Source: Euclidia mi
Taxonomy: Eukaryota > Arthropoda > Insecta > Lepidoptera > Erebidae
DNA length: 64,000 bases
Assembly: GCA_944739405.2 (NCBI GenBank)
Contig: OX123200.2
Location: 10,990,761-11,054,760 of the forward strand
Reading direction: 5' to 3'
The translations under genes were made by a program, and so were the position numbers. Of the stretch, positions 30,701-45,700 are shown in pieces. Within the stretch, counting starts at the first letter, position 1. Each line of letters starts with the position of its first letter. The notes under the pieces were generated by a model. It worked only from the letters and a program-made list of their open reading frames with translations, was not told where the DNA came from and made no database searches.

Positions 30701-33700
30701 TCTAATGCGGCAGGTTATGAACTCTATTTGTTCAAAAACGCTTTACAATTATTATATTAATAATGTAAACTTACAAACGAAGGGAAACCCAGCGCTTAAC
30801 ATAGCTGATTCATTAAGTGTCATTTATCTGTATTTAATTTCTAGTCTATTGCTCTTTACCAAGCTCTTCAGCAATATTTTTCTATGTACTTACCTCGGTA
30901 TTTAATTTATCATTCTGTTTAGAGTGACTTGGAACAGTTCGATAAAAGCGTTACAATTTGTCTATGCGTATATTTACATGTATAAATAACGGATCACAGA
31001 CGAGTATACATTTCAAAGAACTGGTGAACATCTTTCTGTTTAAGCCCGAAGTTTCGGTATAAGTTACACCACCGATGTCACGAGAGGTCTTCTCGTGACC
31101 ACGACTGGCGTAACCGTAGACACCAATTGTATAAAAATACTAGATGACCCGCTCCGCTCCCGTGGCTCATAGAGTGATGATTCCTCGATATAAGGGCTAT
31201 CTAGCATTGACATAATTTTTCACATAGGCTTGTGTCCACTAAGAATAAATCGGTTTGATTGTAGTATCCATAGATTCATTATGATTTTAAGATGTCAAAA
31301 GTTTATTATTTATTATAAAAATGAAAGATTAATGTTATTATTAGGATTCTAAAACTAAAAATAATGTATTTATTCTTGTGACAGTGAACACCAATCAGAG
31401 AGCATTACGTCAAAAAGTACGTCCGCCATTCATGTTGTTGACGTTTTAGTAGTAAATACAACTAAAACGTCAAACTTTCCACCTGTCAAATCGAATATAA
31501 CAAAATAAAAGTGGGTACATCAGACCAGACTTCATTCACGGTTTGTTTTGTTTGGACTTTGTGTTATCACGCAACCGCCATGATGGCATGATACAGCGTT
31601 TTCGTGTCAAATTCAAAAATGTTTTTAAAAAGCCGTAATTAGTAATGTTGCTGATCGATTTTTGCAGAAAAATCAGGTATTTCAGTTTAACATCTGATAA
31701 AGGAACGAATCAATCGCTAATTACATTTTAGGACACAAGCCTATTGCTGAGATTAGCGCGTTCAACCAAACAAACAAAGAAGAAGTATAAGATAATGTAG
31801 ACAAATCACGAAGGCTAGGAAGTATTTATACGTAAAATATTCCCTTTTAGTGGAAGTCCTCCCTCATACCGTCGCAGCCCAGCGGTCTGTACTGGACTTT
31901 ACACAAGTGCACAGTGACTGGAGGGTACGTGTGCAAACGAAGACTGAACCCGGAACATGTAATGAACAACACCACTGTGGAAGGCACTTCAGGTATACAT
32001 TCTTTTTTCTACGTTAGATAAGTGGAGTTACTCCAACACCTTATGCAGTGTCACGCTACTTTATTATGTAGCCAAGTAAACCCAACACCTTGTGTAGTGT
32101 CAACACAAATTAAGAACTACAGGTACAATCGAACAACTTCTCGCTAGACCACCATAAGGGCGAGAATCGCTCAGCAAGAAATCGTCGCTTCCAGTGCTAT
32201 TTTACACCCACATTGACCCTCGTATAAAAAACCAGTTTCTTGTGTGTCTCGGGTCTATGAGCGAGTCAAGGGATTTTTTTTCAAACTGGTCCACCGCCGA
32301 CTTGTTTGACTGTACCTCATCAGGAAAACCTCTGAGACATAGCACACATCTCAACTCAGAAAGGAATCGTCGCTTTGCTGTTAAACAGGCGACTACGCAG
32401 ACAATACAGCTTAGGCTTTTGGCCTTACTGCACGATTTGTGGATGAGACAATAAAAATAAAATATTTCTGTTGTACTTCTATTCCTAAATCGAATACTTA
32501 AATTAACAAAAGCTCTAGAGATTTGAACTCAGTGACATTTATGTTAAAATTGTTTGAGTGACTTAATGCTTATACGTCGTTAGTTTTGTCTGATATGGGT
32601 GTGGACAGTTTACAATTTCTGAACATAAGCATCGAGTTATCTACAAAACTCTTTCAATAAATAAAATTCGTAGAAATATTGGCGCCCAACGTGGGCTCAA
32701 AAGAAATTTGATTTATCTTTCAAAATTTTCCAGTAAAAATAACCTCACTAAGAAAATAAGTTAATTCTGTTGAATAAACGTAATTTAGAAAATTGCCCTA
32801 CTACCCACATTTTTGTTAATTAAAATGAAATATCCTGATTCTATTCCGTTCGTTCGTACAATATATTATGTTTTACTTAAAACAGGTGAATATTTATTAA
32901 ATTTATATTCTACTAAAATAAACTTTTAGTAGAATATTTGCAATTATTCTACTTAAATAAACTTTTAGTAGAATAATTGCAAATATGGAGAGTCCCAAAG
33001 CTTTTCTTTTGTTTCAACGTCCACACTCATCAATTAGACATTGTGCGATATTTTTAATATTACACCATACTATTTGAATACTTTGTTTATTTTAGAAAAA
33101 CTAAGGCAATAATTTATTAATCATGAGATAATGATGACGAATAAAATATATTGCAATCAGATCCCGAAATTTAGTACCAAGCCCGCTCTAGGTTGCTTGA
33201 TGTTAATAGTGCTTTTTCCAGTAATGATACTCCCAACTCTTCAAAAGTAAAACTCTGAATGCACGTACTGACATTCATGTATCTTTTTACATTGATTTTG
33301 AAAGAATGCCAAGGACATAACCCGTCTCTGCATAGAATGACATCGTCCAAGAAGTTTAGTAAATAGAAACAAGTTCCTTTCACCCCATAATCATGTTGTT
33401 GCAGGCATTCTCACCAGTCCGAACCACCCGGGTGTCTACGACAACAACTTGGACTACTGGGTGCATGTCGTGGGACCGCCCGACACCAGGCTGGTGTTCG
33501 TGTTCCAGACTGTCGACTTGGAGTACCAGAAGGATTGTCTTTATGATTTTGTAGAGGTAAGTGTTTATATGAACAATGTTGGTTATTCAATATGGTATCT
33601 ATATAGTCGTTGTACTTTTATTCTGATGAAACTGTATCGGTCGAATTTTGTCCTAATTTTGTAATATTATAATTTTAAGTCTAATCATTCCTTTACAATT

Positions 33701-36700
33701 ACAGGCTTTAACGTTGTCCAGACACATGTTCCACGTCTCCGACTTCCCAGAAAGTTTCTCTATTCTCGTATTTATAATAATAATCGTATACAGCTTTACA
33801 ATAAAAATACCAAAGTAAAATTCAAATCCAATATTCGTACTGACTGTATAAAATCTACATACAAATGAAAACCTACGCAAAATTCGAGAAAAGCCAAATA
33901 ACAGAAACACCTTCACAAAAACAAGGCGCAATTACGAAACAAAATTACATAAATACGATATTTAAATATTCAAAATATCTATAGCTTATAACAATTCCAT
34001 TATAAGATGTTATTTCGTTCTCTTGAAGAAGCCTTACCGTTTAAGAAATGAATAATTCTACGTAACAAAGTTAAAATTGTAACTACATTTTCGAATCGCC
34101 GAAAGCCTTCCGGGTACCTACTACCGGAGTGTACTTAATTATTACTAACCATTAGTGAACGTTAAAGTAAATGTATAAATATTTATTCGATAATGTTCAA
34201 GTTTATTTTTAACTAGCGAAGGATATGCAAATCAGTTTTTTGCGAGAATATTTGATTTATTATAAAGAGTGAAGTACTAACTCTTTTTAAACTTACTTTG
34301 ACAAACACGTGTTAACAAATAAACGATCTTTATCTTTATCTTTGTTGTTTCTTAGATTTGCTTGACTTTGAGTACCTAACTCTTAAAGTAAATCATCATA
34401 TTTACGTCAACAACTTTTAAAAGTAGTATTACTAAGATGTACAAATTTAAAGCATTTTTTGTAAGAGTAAACAAAAAGTTTACCCAACACTTCCATAGAT
34501 GGCGTTATCCCACTCGGCTGAATCGCGCTATGGTTTCGTGTCGAGCGTGGGTATATAAGCGCGGGTCCATATTGTTTAAGTTAGTACTCCTATCACCTTA
34601 GTTATTGTACCATTCTTATTGGAATAAATTCAGTGGTTAACAATTCTAAGTTTTTTATTGAGGAGTGACCTGGTAGACTTGTTCATGGTCCTTCAGAGTG
34701 GGAACAGTGCGTGTCACGTGAGTGTTAGTGCGCGCACAGTGTTTTTGAACACACCAGCATAGAAACCAGTAGTGGATCGCTACTGAAGTGCTTTCGCCGG
34801 TCGACTTGGATGTCGACGAAGCAGCGTATTACGTACGCCGCGCCGCGGCGTCGTGTTGTGGAGCTTGCTACATCAGCCTGTAGAGGACGCCACCAGCGTG
34901 CCCAGCTACACACTTGATCAAGGAGCAGATTGGACCTTGTTGCCTGTAGAGGGCGCTTCAACCACCATTCACGTCGGTCAGAAAAGGAATTCACACGAGA
35001 GCGGCGGGAAACATCAACATCGGATAATCACTACAGGGAGGTAACTGAAGATGAAACTGTGAGTAAAAACTTTAATAACTTATAACTGTTGGTGAAGTGA
35101 ATGAACGGAATAATCAGCTGTAGAGACTTTAAGTGTGTTTGTGTATTAATTAGTAAATTAGTTTAAGGACTTAGAATATTTAAGCTAAAAGTGTTAAGAC
35201 GGGGAATCCATGCCCGATTTTTCTAAATTCTTTAAAACTCAAACACTTGTAAAATTTTAAAAAGCAGTCTTTATCGACTTAGTCTGATTCGTGAAAACTT
35301 TAACTTAATAGGAACTTATATAAATGTAACTTTACTTACAGAAAATTCATGTGCGATTATTCTTAGTTTTGATAATCTCAAACACTTTAAATTTCAATAA
35401 GTTTAATATTAGTAGTCTGTCCCGGCAATTATTCGTTAAGAAGAAAATCTCTTCTGTAAACATTAAGTAAAAACGGTTTGTGTTATCTTGTGTACTTGGC
35501 TACTGCTTATTTCACATATTTATTGGTTGGTTCAACGTAAACATGGAATCGTTAGCGAAGTTGCAGTTCGATACGAAACGATCTATTGAAAAAGGCAGTA
35601 TCAACTACAAAAAATCGCCTAAAGAACGTTTGACGCAGTCGTATTTAGAAACTAGACTCGATGCTTTAGAACAACAGTGGAAGTGCTTTTTCGATTGTCA
35701 TAAAAAACTAGTAGAAATCGCACCAGATAGTAGCACACACAGCTATTTTAAAGCAGATACATACGACGATACTGAAGAAATATATATGATATATAAGTCA
35801 GAACTTAAAGAGCATATTTCACAATTCAAAATGATTGAAAGGGCAATAGAAAGACAACCGCAAACAAAATCGTGCAATAATATTAAATTACCAAAGGTTA
35901 TCATTCCAACATTCTCTGGAAAATACACAGAATGGGCATCGTTCCGGGATATGTTTTTGTCATTAATCCATAAAAACGATGCACTTGATAATGTCCAAAA
36001 ACTATATTACTTAAAAGGACATTTGTCTGGTGAAGCGGAACAATTATTACGCCATACACCTGTTACCACTGCCAATTATGAGGAATGCTGGCAAATGTTA
36101 CACAAACGTTACGATAATAAACGTTTTCTTTGCAACTCGATGTTAAATAGGTTAATGAATCAGTCTAAAGTGTCAGAATCTTCAACTGCTATTAAAGAAC
36201 TGTTGGATACTACTGTTGAGTGCATGCATGGGTTATCAAATATTGGTATTAACGTTGACTCGTGGGATGCCATAGTTATACATATTATCAGCGCTAAATT
36301 AGATTGTGAATCGCGTAGGTTGTGGGAAACAAAAATATGTACATCTGAAGAATTACCTAGCTTTAAGGAATTCAAAACATTCTTAGAGTCAAGATTCCGC
36401 TCATTAGAGTATCTAGACACACCTGATAAACCGAGATCCACAGTTAGTAAGCCAAAGGTTTTTCATGCGGTCGCTTCAAAAAGCGATGCGCCTGATAGCA
36501 TAGTTTGTCAATTCTGTAAACAGCCACACAGGCTTAGCCATTGTAAACAGTTCAGTAGGGAAGATTATGCAACTCGTAATGATTTCGTCCAAACCCAGGG
36601 TCTCTGTTTTAATTGTTTAGGTGCGAATCATTCAGTCAAGTTTTGTCGTGTTAATACAAACTGTCAGATTTGCAAACGAAGACACCATTCGTTGTTACAT

Positions 36701-39700
36701 CCCAAGGTATCCTCAAGATCAGCGTCGCCTAAAAGCCAGTCTGAGGAAATGTTAGCAGTCAAGTCAGCAGTGTCAACAATGAGCCCTGCTGTCAATGAAA
36801 CGGAGGAACTTGATGTTCCTACCATAACGACTCATTTTTCTAAGAAAGTTGTTTCAAATCAGGTTTTACTGGCGACCGCTCTCGTCGAAGCACAGGCGGA
36901 GACTGGTTATAGCCATTTATTAAGGGCGTTGTTGGATCAAGGGTCTCAAGCGTCCTTCATAACAGAATGAGCTGTACAATTACTTGGACTAAAGAAAATA
37001 CCCACCAGAGGCATTATTTCAGGTATAGGAGGTGACGAAAGCTCAATGGCTTCCAAGTTTATAGTTTTTGTAACTATTAAATCACGTCACGATCCTAGTT
37101 TTACTATGCAAGTACGTGCACATGTTTTGGGCACAATTACATCTTTGATTCCATGTGATAGGATAACACTACCAACCTGGCCGCAACTCGAGAGTATTTC
37201 TTTAGCTGACCCAGATTACCATACTCCAAACAAAATAGACGTTTTGCTTGGAGCCGAGGTCTATGGCCAGGTCCTTAAAGTCGGTTTAATTAAGCGTCTT
37301 CCAGGAACTTTAATAGCCCAAAACACACATTTGGGCTGGATTTTGTCTGGACAAACATACGCGAATTCAAAACCAAACTCAACTCACTGTCACAAGATTT
37401 TAATCAGTATGCATTCTCAAATCAGTGACAACGAAATGCTCAAGCGGTTTTGGGAAATTGAATCAGACGCATCTTGTTGTAAGAAAAGAATGCTTACCCA
37501 AGAAGAGCAATTGTGCGAAGAATTCTACTCAAAAACCACTCGGAGAGATAGCGCTGGTCGGTACATTGTAAGATTACCATTCAGAGACCCGGATCCAAAG
37601 TGTAAATATGGCCACACCAGAGAGATTGCACTTAAACGCTTTCATAGTCTGGAACGCCGTTTTGAGAAAGATTCTAAGATTAAGGAGAAGTACACAAATG
37701 TGATTCAAGAATACATTGACCTTGGTCACATGGAGATTGTTCCTCTTGAAACTGATACTCAACGCCCACTAGCTGTATATTTACCTCATCACGCGGTGAT
37801 ACGAGAGGACAAGATCACAACCAAGGTCAGAGTCGTATTTGACGCGTCGTCTAAGGGATCGAACGGTGTATCTCTAAATGACACATTGATGGTAGGCCCG
37901 ACTATCCAACCTGAGTTGCGTCATATCGTAATGAAATGGCGTCTGCATCCTATTGTGCTGTGCGCCGACATAGTCAAGATGTATAGGCAGGTATTAGTAG
38001 CACCAGAGGACACAAATTTCCAACGTTTGCTTTGGCGAGAGGATCCAGCATCTGAAATAAAAGATTATAGATTATTACGAGTAACATTCGGCACTGCTTG
38101 TGCACCTTACCTGGCCGTAAAAACCTTACAGCAATTAGCATGTGATGAAGGAGAGGATTTTCCGTTGGTAGCTGAAAATTTGAAAGAAAATTATTACGTA
38201 GATGATCTTATGTCAGGCTGTCAAACAGTAGACGAAGGGATTAGGATATATCAAGACTTGAATAAGTTAATGGCGAAGGGAGGCTTCGAGTTGCAAAAAT
38301 GGATGACAAACAGTAGGGATCTGGCAAAGGAAATTCAAGCAGACAGTGGTACACAAAAGGGACAAGTAGAGATAAAGATGGATGAGGTGATGAAAATACT
38401 TGGTATTTCCTGGGATAGAGAATCTGATAGTTTCAAATACTCAGTAAATATTGATATTCAATCTGAAACCATAACCAAGCGACAAGTCATATCATACATT
38501 TCTCGACTTTTCGATCCTTTAGGCTGGGTAGCCCCGTGCGTAGTCTCGGCAAAAATACTCATCCAAAAATTATGGCTGGCCGGCATAGACTGGGACGAGG
38601 AATTGCCTTCCGAGCTTCTGAAGGAATGGAAAACATACCAGAATAATCTATTGGACTTACCTGAGATAGTTATTCCACGATGGCTTAAAACTAGAAACAA
38701 TTCAGCTATTGAACTACATGGGTTTAGCGACGCGTCCAATATGGCATATGCAGCAGTAGTGTACTTACGAGTCATCGGTGAAGAAAACGAAATCAAAGTT
38801 AATTTAGTCACAGCTAAAACAAAAGTGGCTCCTATAAAACAGCTTTCTATTCCACGTTTGGAATTAATGGGAGCAGTGCTTTTAACCAAGTTGATTTGTG
38901 AAACGGCCGAAATCTTCAATGTTTCAAAAAATGACCTGCACTGCTGGACGGATTCAACCGTTGTACTGGCCTGGCTCAGCAGTCACCCAAGTCGGTGGAC
39001 CACATTTGTAGACAATCGTGTGTCCGAAATTTTGTCGTCACTGGAGAGTTCTAATTGGGCACACGTACAGTCAGCATTTAACCCCGCAGACATGGCATCG
39101 AGAGGTATGACACCTATAGAACTTTCTAAGTCATCATTGTGGTTCCATGGTCCGACGTGGTTGTAAAATTCAACAATCAATTACAATAAGCCAAAATCAA
39201 TTTCTACGACATTGGAATCAAGGTCAATAAAGGCACATGCAACCACATATCAAACCGATCAGCTGTGGACTAAATTATCGACCTTTCAAAGATTAATAAG
39301 AGTAGTAGCATATTGTAGGCGATTCTTAATGAGAAATCGAAAAGGGAGTACCTACCTGACCAGTGATAAATTAGCAGATGCCCTTGAAGTTTGTATAAAG
39401 AAATTTCAAGAGCAAGAGTTTCAAGAAGACATGGATAATATAAGGAAAAATGGTTGTGTGAGCACGAGAAGCAAATTAAGATCTCTGTGTGCTATAATAG
39501 ATAACCGAAACATATAAAGAGTAGGAGGAAGATTAGAAAACGCACACATGACTGACAGCATGAGACACCCTATAATTATCCCACAACACAGCCACCTCGC
39601 TTCACTGCTAGCGGATGAAGCGCATAAAAAGACTTTGCACGGAGGTCCGACATTAATGTTAAATTATTTGCGCACAAAATACTGGATCATTTCTGCAAAA

Positions 39701-42700
39701 AATCTAGTCAAATCTTATGTTCGGAAATGCGTCATATGCATTAGACACTCGGCAAGTTTCAAAAATCAATTCATGGGTCAATTACCATCCTGTCGGGTTA
39801 CTCCAGCTAGGCCCTTTTTGCATTGTGGAGTGGACTTTGCAGGTCCAATTAATATTAGAGTATCCAAAGGGCGTGGCAACAAATCCTACAAAGGATATAT
39901 TTGTTTATACGTATGCATGGTTACCAAGGCTGTCCACTTGGAGGCCGTAAGCGATCTCACCTCACAAGCCTTTATTGCTAGTTTTAAGAGATTCATCTCT
40001 AGAAGAGGTCACTGCAGTGATATCTGGAGCGACAATGGGACATATTTCGTTGGTGCATCCAAGGAATTGCAGTGTTTATTTAGTGCCGAACAAGCGTCAG
40101 TTGCTAGCGAAATTAGGGGTTGGCTAAGTTCTTACAACGTTAAGTGGCATTTTATACCACCACACGCTCCTCATTTCGGTGGCCTTTGGGAGGCTGGAAT
40201 AAAGTCAACTAAATTCCACCTGAAGCGAATTCTCGGTGAATCAACTCTCACATACGAGGAAATGGCAACACTTTTAGCGCAAATTGAAGCGTGCCTTAAC
40301 TCTAGGCCAATATCACAAGGTTCACAAAATCCAGATGATAAGATACCACTTACACCTGGCCATTTCTTGATAGGAGAACCCATCGTGCTCATACCAGAGC
40401 GTAATTATGAGCGTTCAAATATAGGTACCCTAAAAAGGTGGCAATTATTGCAAAGGTTGACCCAAGACTTCTGGCGACGTTGGTCTCAGGAGTACCTCAC
40501 CTTCATGTTACATCGTTATAAGTGGTCTCATATGGAACTTGAGCCCAATGTAGGCGATGTAGTCCTTATAAAAGAGGACAATCTTCCACCAGGTAGATGG
40601 CTAATGGGCAAAGTTTTGATTAAACACCCGGGTGCAGATGGAATCACTCGAGTTGTAACGTTAAAATGTAAAGATACTATTTTAAAGAGGCCAACCAATA
40701 AACTATGTATCCTGCCAATAGCAGAGTAACTATATATTGTTGTTGATTAATTTTTTTTTTGTGTATTTGATTTTTGTCTATTTTCTACTTGTGTCTTGTT
40801 CAGTATTTTAATTGTATTCATCCCTCTTGACCTCATGGTGGGCGGATATTTTAGTACGTTATTTAAGAACCTGATTGTAAAATCACGTCCTTGGTGGGCG
40901 GAATGTACAAATTTAAAGCATTTTTTGAAAGAGTAAACAAAAAGTTTACCCAACACTTCCATAGATGGCGTTATCCCACTCGGCTGAATCGCGCTATGGT
41001 TTCGTGTCGAGCGTGGGTATATAAGCGCGGGTCCATATTGTTTAAGTTAGTACTCCTATCACCTTAGTTATTGTACCATTCTTATTGGAATAAATTCAGT
41101 GGTTAACAATTCTAAGTTTTTTATTGAGGAGTGACCTGGTAGACTTGTTCAAAGAACAAGAAGGCTTTAGGTTGAAATGGTATGTTCATTACACCAACAC
41201 TACGGGGCAATCTGGTTGGCTATAATTATTTACCTTGTGAACTGTAGATCTAATGTGGTTACGGAACATTTTAGTTCATTGAGTCGGTTTCTCACTGTAT
41301 ATGATATTAGGGATTTATCACACACAACGGATGAGCGCGGGTAGCCACGCATCATGCACAAAACCATGCGTGTTCCTTCAAAATTATGCATAGTCCTTCC
41401 TACCTAGCGCTACGGACACTCCTGCGCTATCCTGGAAACCATGCCCATGGTGCGTCGTGTGGGTGGATCTGAAATACTAGTCACCATGGAAATTCAACTT
41501 TATAATGTTATTTTATGTTGTTTTTCCTCCGCAGCTCCGGGACGTACGCAACATGAAGTCATCTCGGTACTGCGGCTCGGTCGGCGAAGCGCGCTGGGTC
41601 GCGTCCATCAACAGAGCTGTGCTGTACTTCCATTCGGACTACAAGTCAGTAACTATATACGTATTGAAATTATTCTACTATTTTAGAATTTTATCGCGGT
41701 TTACTCAGATTTTACAGTCTCAGTTTTTGCCGACGCCGCGACGTCCGTTTTGGTTTTAAGAATTTTTGTAATTCTTTTTAATTTTGTAATTTGCAATTAA
41801 ATTCTTATAAGTATAGTGCTTTAACCTCAATTTATAGCATTCGCGTTAACAGAAGACAATAATTGATATTTTATCGTCTTTTTAAGGAAACATCAAAGTG
41901 TAAGTTCCATATTGTCGGGCTCTTGCGTTAGGACTAGGTATTCACAGAACAGTAAATATATTATTATTTTCTCCTTTGCATTTTGATAAACACATAAAAA
42001 GCGACTGTCTGTGGCCAACTTTAGTAATTACATTCGTTGAATTTATTCGTTAAAGTATTTACGTTACAAGGCTATAAAACGTAAATTATATTTAAATCTT
42101 TAGCCGCGTTCTTAGAAATCTTGCTAACATATAAAAAAATCGTACAAGTTATTTAAGTTGCCCCTAGTTCTCAGAAGTCCTGCAACCCTGACAAGGGTTT
42201 CACAAGAATCCTATTTCCATTCTTATCAACAACAAACAAAGTTAGGTATATTTATATTTTGATATACAGGGTGTAACAAGACCCTTAACGAAAACTGAAA
42301 TGCCATATTGTACCAATCATTATAAACATTTTTTACTTCGGCACCTTACCTGGGAAGTTACTGGTTCAGGAGATATTGAGGCTCAAAGTCACTATAGATT
42401 TTTTTTAATTAGGTATAAAATCGATGAATTTATCCAGCAAATAAGTATGTTCTATAGATGTCATATGCACCCATGGATAAGTAGGTATTTCGAGCATAGC
42501 ACGCGTGCACTTTAATTGTGGTTTAAAAAATGTGTCAATTTAAAAAAAATTGTTCCCCAGGTATTATTTTTGCTAAGTATGACTTGGCATGATGTCCAAA
42601 ACGAGTAGACTTCGGCTTGGTGATGGGTCTTGTGACACCCTGTATACCCACTTTTTAGCAAAATTAACTTCAGCATAAGTTCTGACAGAGTTGTAAGTAA

Positions 42701-45700
42701 TTCAGTCTTTACGATAATAAATCCACGATTGTAGGCGAAGATCAAGACAAAACTCAAATTTTAAATAATGACTTTAAATCGGAAGCAGATAATTTTAAAA
42801 GTGGCCTTAGTTATCTGAAGGCCAGTACTTAATTTCTTTAGACTCTCCAGTTCCTAATGTGCAAGTATCGTTGCAAGAATTTCTATAAGCATCTTGTTCC
42901 ACTTTCTGTTTCAGCACGCAAGGAACTGGTTTTTCTGTAGCGTGGCGCGCCGTGGAGCTGACGGGTTGTCCCTCACAGACTTTCACGTCGAAGGAGGGCA
43001 CACTCCGGAGTCCTAACTACCCACATTTTTTATTGCCAAATCTTGACTGCACAATCGATATTCTGGCTCCTTCTGGTAGGTAGAACTCAGCGTTAGGTAA
43101 TGTTGACTTCATATATCAATAGATAATCATTATATTATGATTAATTTATTTGCAGACTCTTAGGTCCATGATTCCAACATGATTATTTTATAAATGTAAA
43201 CATATTTTTGATTGTCCATCACTAAACAATAGTACTATACATTCAACACTTTAGTAAAGTCAAAGATTGTATTTATTATTTTCAGTCGCTTTAAGCGGCA
43301 AGACGTCTTTGCCAACAAAACCCTCAAAAGAAGTACCTAGAATTATCACCTAAAACACAAAAAAAATCTTAGGTAATTTCTACATAAATTTAAAAAATAT
43401 GTAATCAAAAACTGATCTGCAACCTATTTAACGAATTCCAGGTAAACGAGTATTCCTAAACATCAGCTACTTTGACTTCGGGTACGGAATATTCGACAAA
43501 GGCGTCCCCATCAACGTCACAGACTCCTCCATTCCAGAAGATTCCTTTATCGACGTTCAGATAGATCTGCAGGATTTTCCCATCAGACCGTTTCTGAACC
43601 ACAACATCTTGACCAACGGGCTCTTTGTCTCGCAATCAGAGATATTGCGGCTCCGGATCAAAACCGGAGAAAATGTCACTGGACAAGGATTCCTGGCACA
43701 TTTTAAGACCAGTACGTTGGTTCCTCTTATCTAATTAGCTATTAGGGTAATATTTCTTGTGCATAGACTGTTAAAGCGATGAATTGGAACTTTCTTGCAG
43801 AAGAAAGCATAGCATTCAGTTCAGGCGTACGTATATGAAAATTAAACTCTTATTTAATTTCGAATAAAAAAACGCCGCCGATCAACATATCATGCTGGCG
43901 TTTACCCTGAGTTCAATGTTTTTCAAATGTTCAGTATGTTCAATTCTTAATTGCTTACTAAAATGTTTCTTTCATAAGTAAAAGTATCTTGTTATTTTCT
44001 AGTAAGCTACCTGAATGCTTCCCACGTGTTGGAGGTGTCTGCGGGCGGGTCAGGTCGGCTGGCGGCACCGAATTGGCCGCAGCGCGCACCGCCCCGCGCC
44101 GCGATCCGCACACGTCTCGTAGCACCACATCAACATACGCTGTCACTCGCGTTCGCCTCTACGACCCTCGTAGCCAATGATCAGGAGTGCCCTTGTGGGC
44201 AAGACAACGGATGGCTACAGGTATACTTTAGGCTTAAAATTTCCTTAATTGATATTGTATCATTTGTTTCGTCTATTGGCCGGATGAGAGACTATAGAAA
44301 AGCATTTGATTCTATAGACATTAATGGAAACTAATAGAAAATCAGTACTCGGTACGTGAGCCTTGACTGGCAGCACTCTATAAAAGTAATAAAATTATTA
44401 ATTTGACGTTAAAGTAGGTCTGCAGATTTTGCTACATTCAACTGTCATAATATGTAAAAACCGTAATGGCGTTACTCAAGGTACCATTCTGGGTCCACTG
44501 TTTAATGACTACAACTTTCTATTACGAATTTAATTTTTTGTCGTATATGCGTAGGTGAAAGACAGCTATACAGACAACAATGGCACGGAGTGGACACTGT
44601 GTGGAGTGGACCGAAGCCAGCGCAAAGTAGAGCCCCGAGCTCCGCTTGTTATCAACTCGTACCTACACTCACTGACTATTACTCAACACGCAGGACAAGA
44701 AGGTGTCAATATGGATGTTCTACTCATCGTTAACAATGGTAATTCAGTAAATTTAAAATCGAACAGAAGTTAATTTAGTGATCATTTTGCCTCAGCTTGA
44801 ACTTAAAAGACAACCATTTTAGCTTTAGTTATTTTTTTTCGAAAAAACCGCCTAAGTTAAGTTAAATATTTAATTATAATTTACAATTCGACTACAACAG
44901 TAAAATTGTGTTCGTCTGGCAGCACCCATGAATATAACTCTGTTAATTATTCTTCTCATAATTGTTCATTCTGAACTTGATTGTATTTTAGATCCAGAAT
45001 ACCATAGCAAAGTACTCATGTTGTCCGAAGAAACAAACTTGGAATCATGCTACCCAAATCCTTGTTTACACAACGGTCGCTGTACTAACGACGATACGAG
45101 AAACTTTTGTCAGTGCGCTGGATATTATACTGGTATGTATATTATTTCCATATATTTAAAAAGCTTTTTTATTCTGATAGATATATCTTACAAGGTATAC
45201 ACTATTTATTAGAGGTCTGGGTTACTCAAATAAATCAAAACTCGTAGTTTCGTCAATATCATTTTAAGTAGCTTTTGTCTGTACGAATAATTAAATTTTT
45301 ATCCACAATCGTGACAAATATAGGATAAGGCATCTTTCTCATTACGCGTATTATGTCTTTAAGATATTTTTAAAATAAATGTTATGTTATGTTATGATGG
45401 CTATCCTCGATACATACAATTTGAACGCAAACAAATGTAATCTGATACAATTTCCAATTTTAGGGGTTTTCTGCTTAGTAACAGCCTGTGAAAGATCGCC
45501 ATGTGTATACGGCAACTGTTCTTTATTGTCTGCGGGCTCAACTTCGGAGGCCGGCGATGCTTACACATGTGTATGTGCGCGAGGATATAGAGGAAAACGA
45601 TGTGCTGAACGGATACGAGCCTGCGCATCCAGGCCTTGCAACAGTCGAGGAGCTTGCACCGAGAGGGATGGCGGATTTCTGTGCCAATGTAATCCCTCTT

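Larger units (their letters stand above)
34438..41151 (+). mobile_element. BEL/Pao LTR retrotransposon, 6.7 kb, near intact
   Basis: 248 bp LTRs at both ends differ by one base by eye (t/a near 34462 and 40928). The target duplication is AAGA (34434-34437 and 41152-41155). The interior carries one gag-pol frame with the BEL/Pao order Gag-protease-RT-RNase H-integrase. It lies in intron 4 of the receptor, same orientation. Confidence 0.95.

Noticed and set aside
33449..33664. 71-codon + frame at CUB exon 4
   Set aside because: It runs past the gtaagt donor into the intron; only the part to 33556 is coding.
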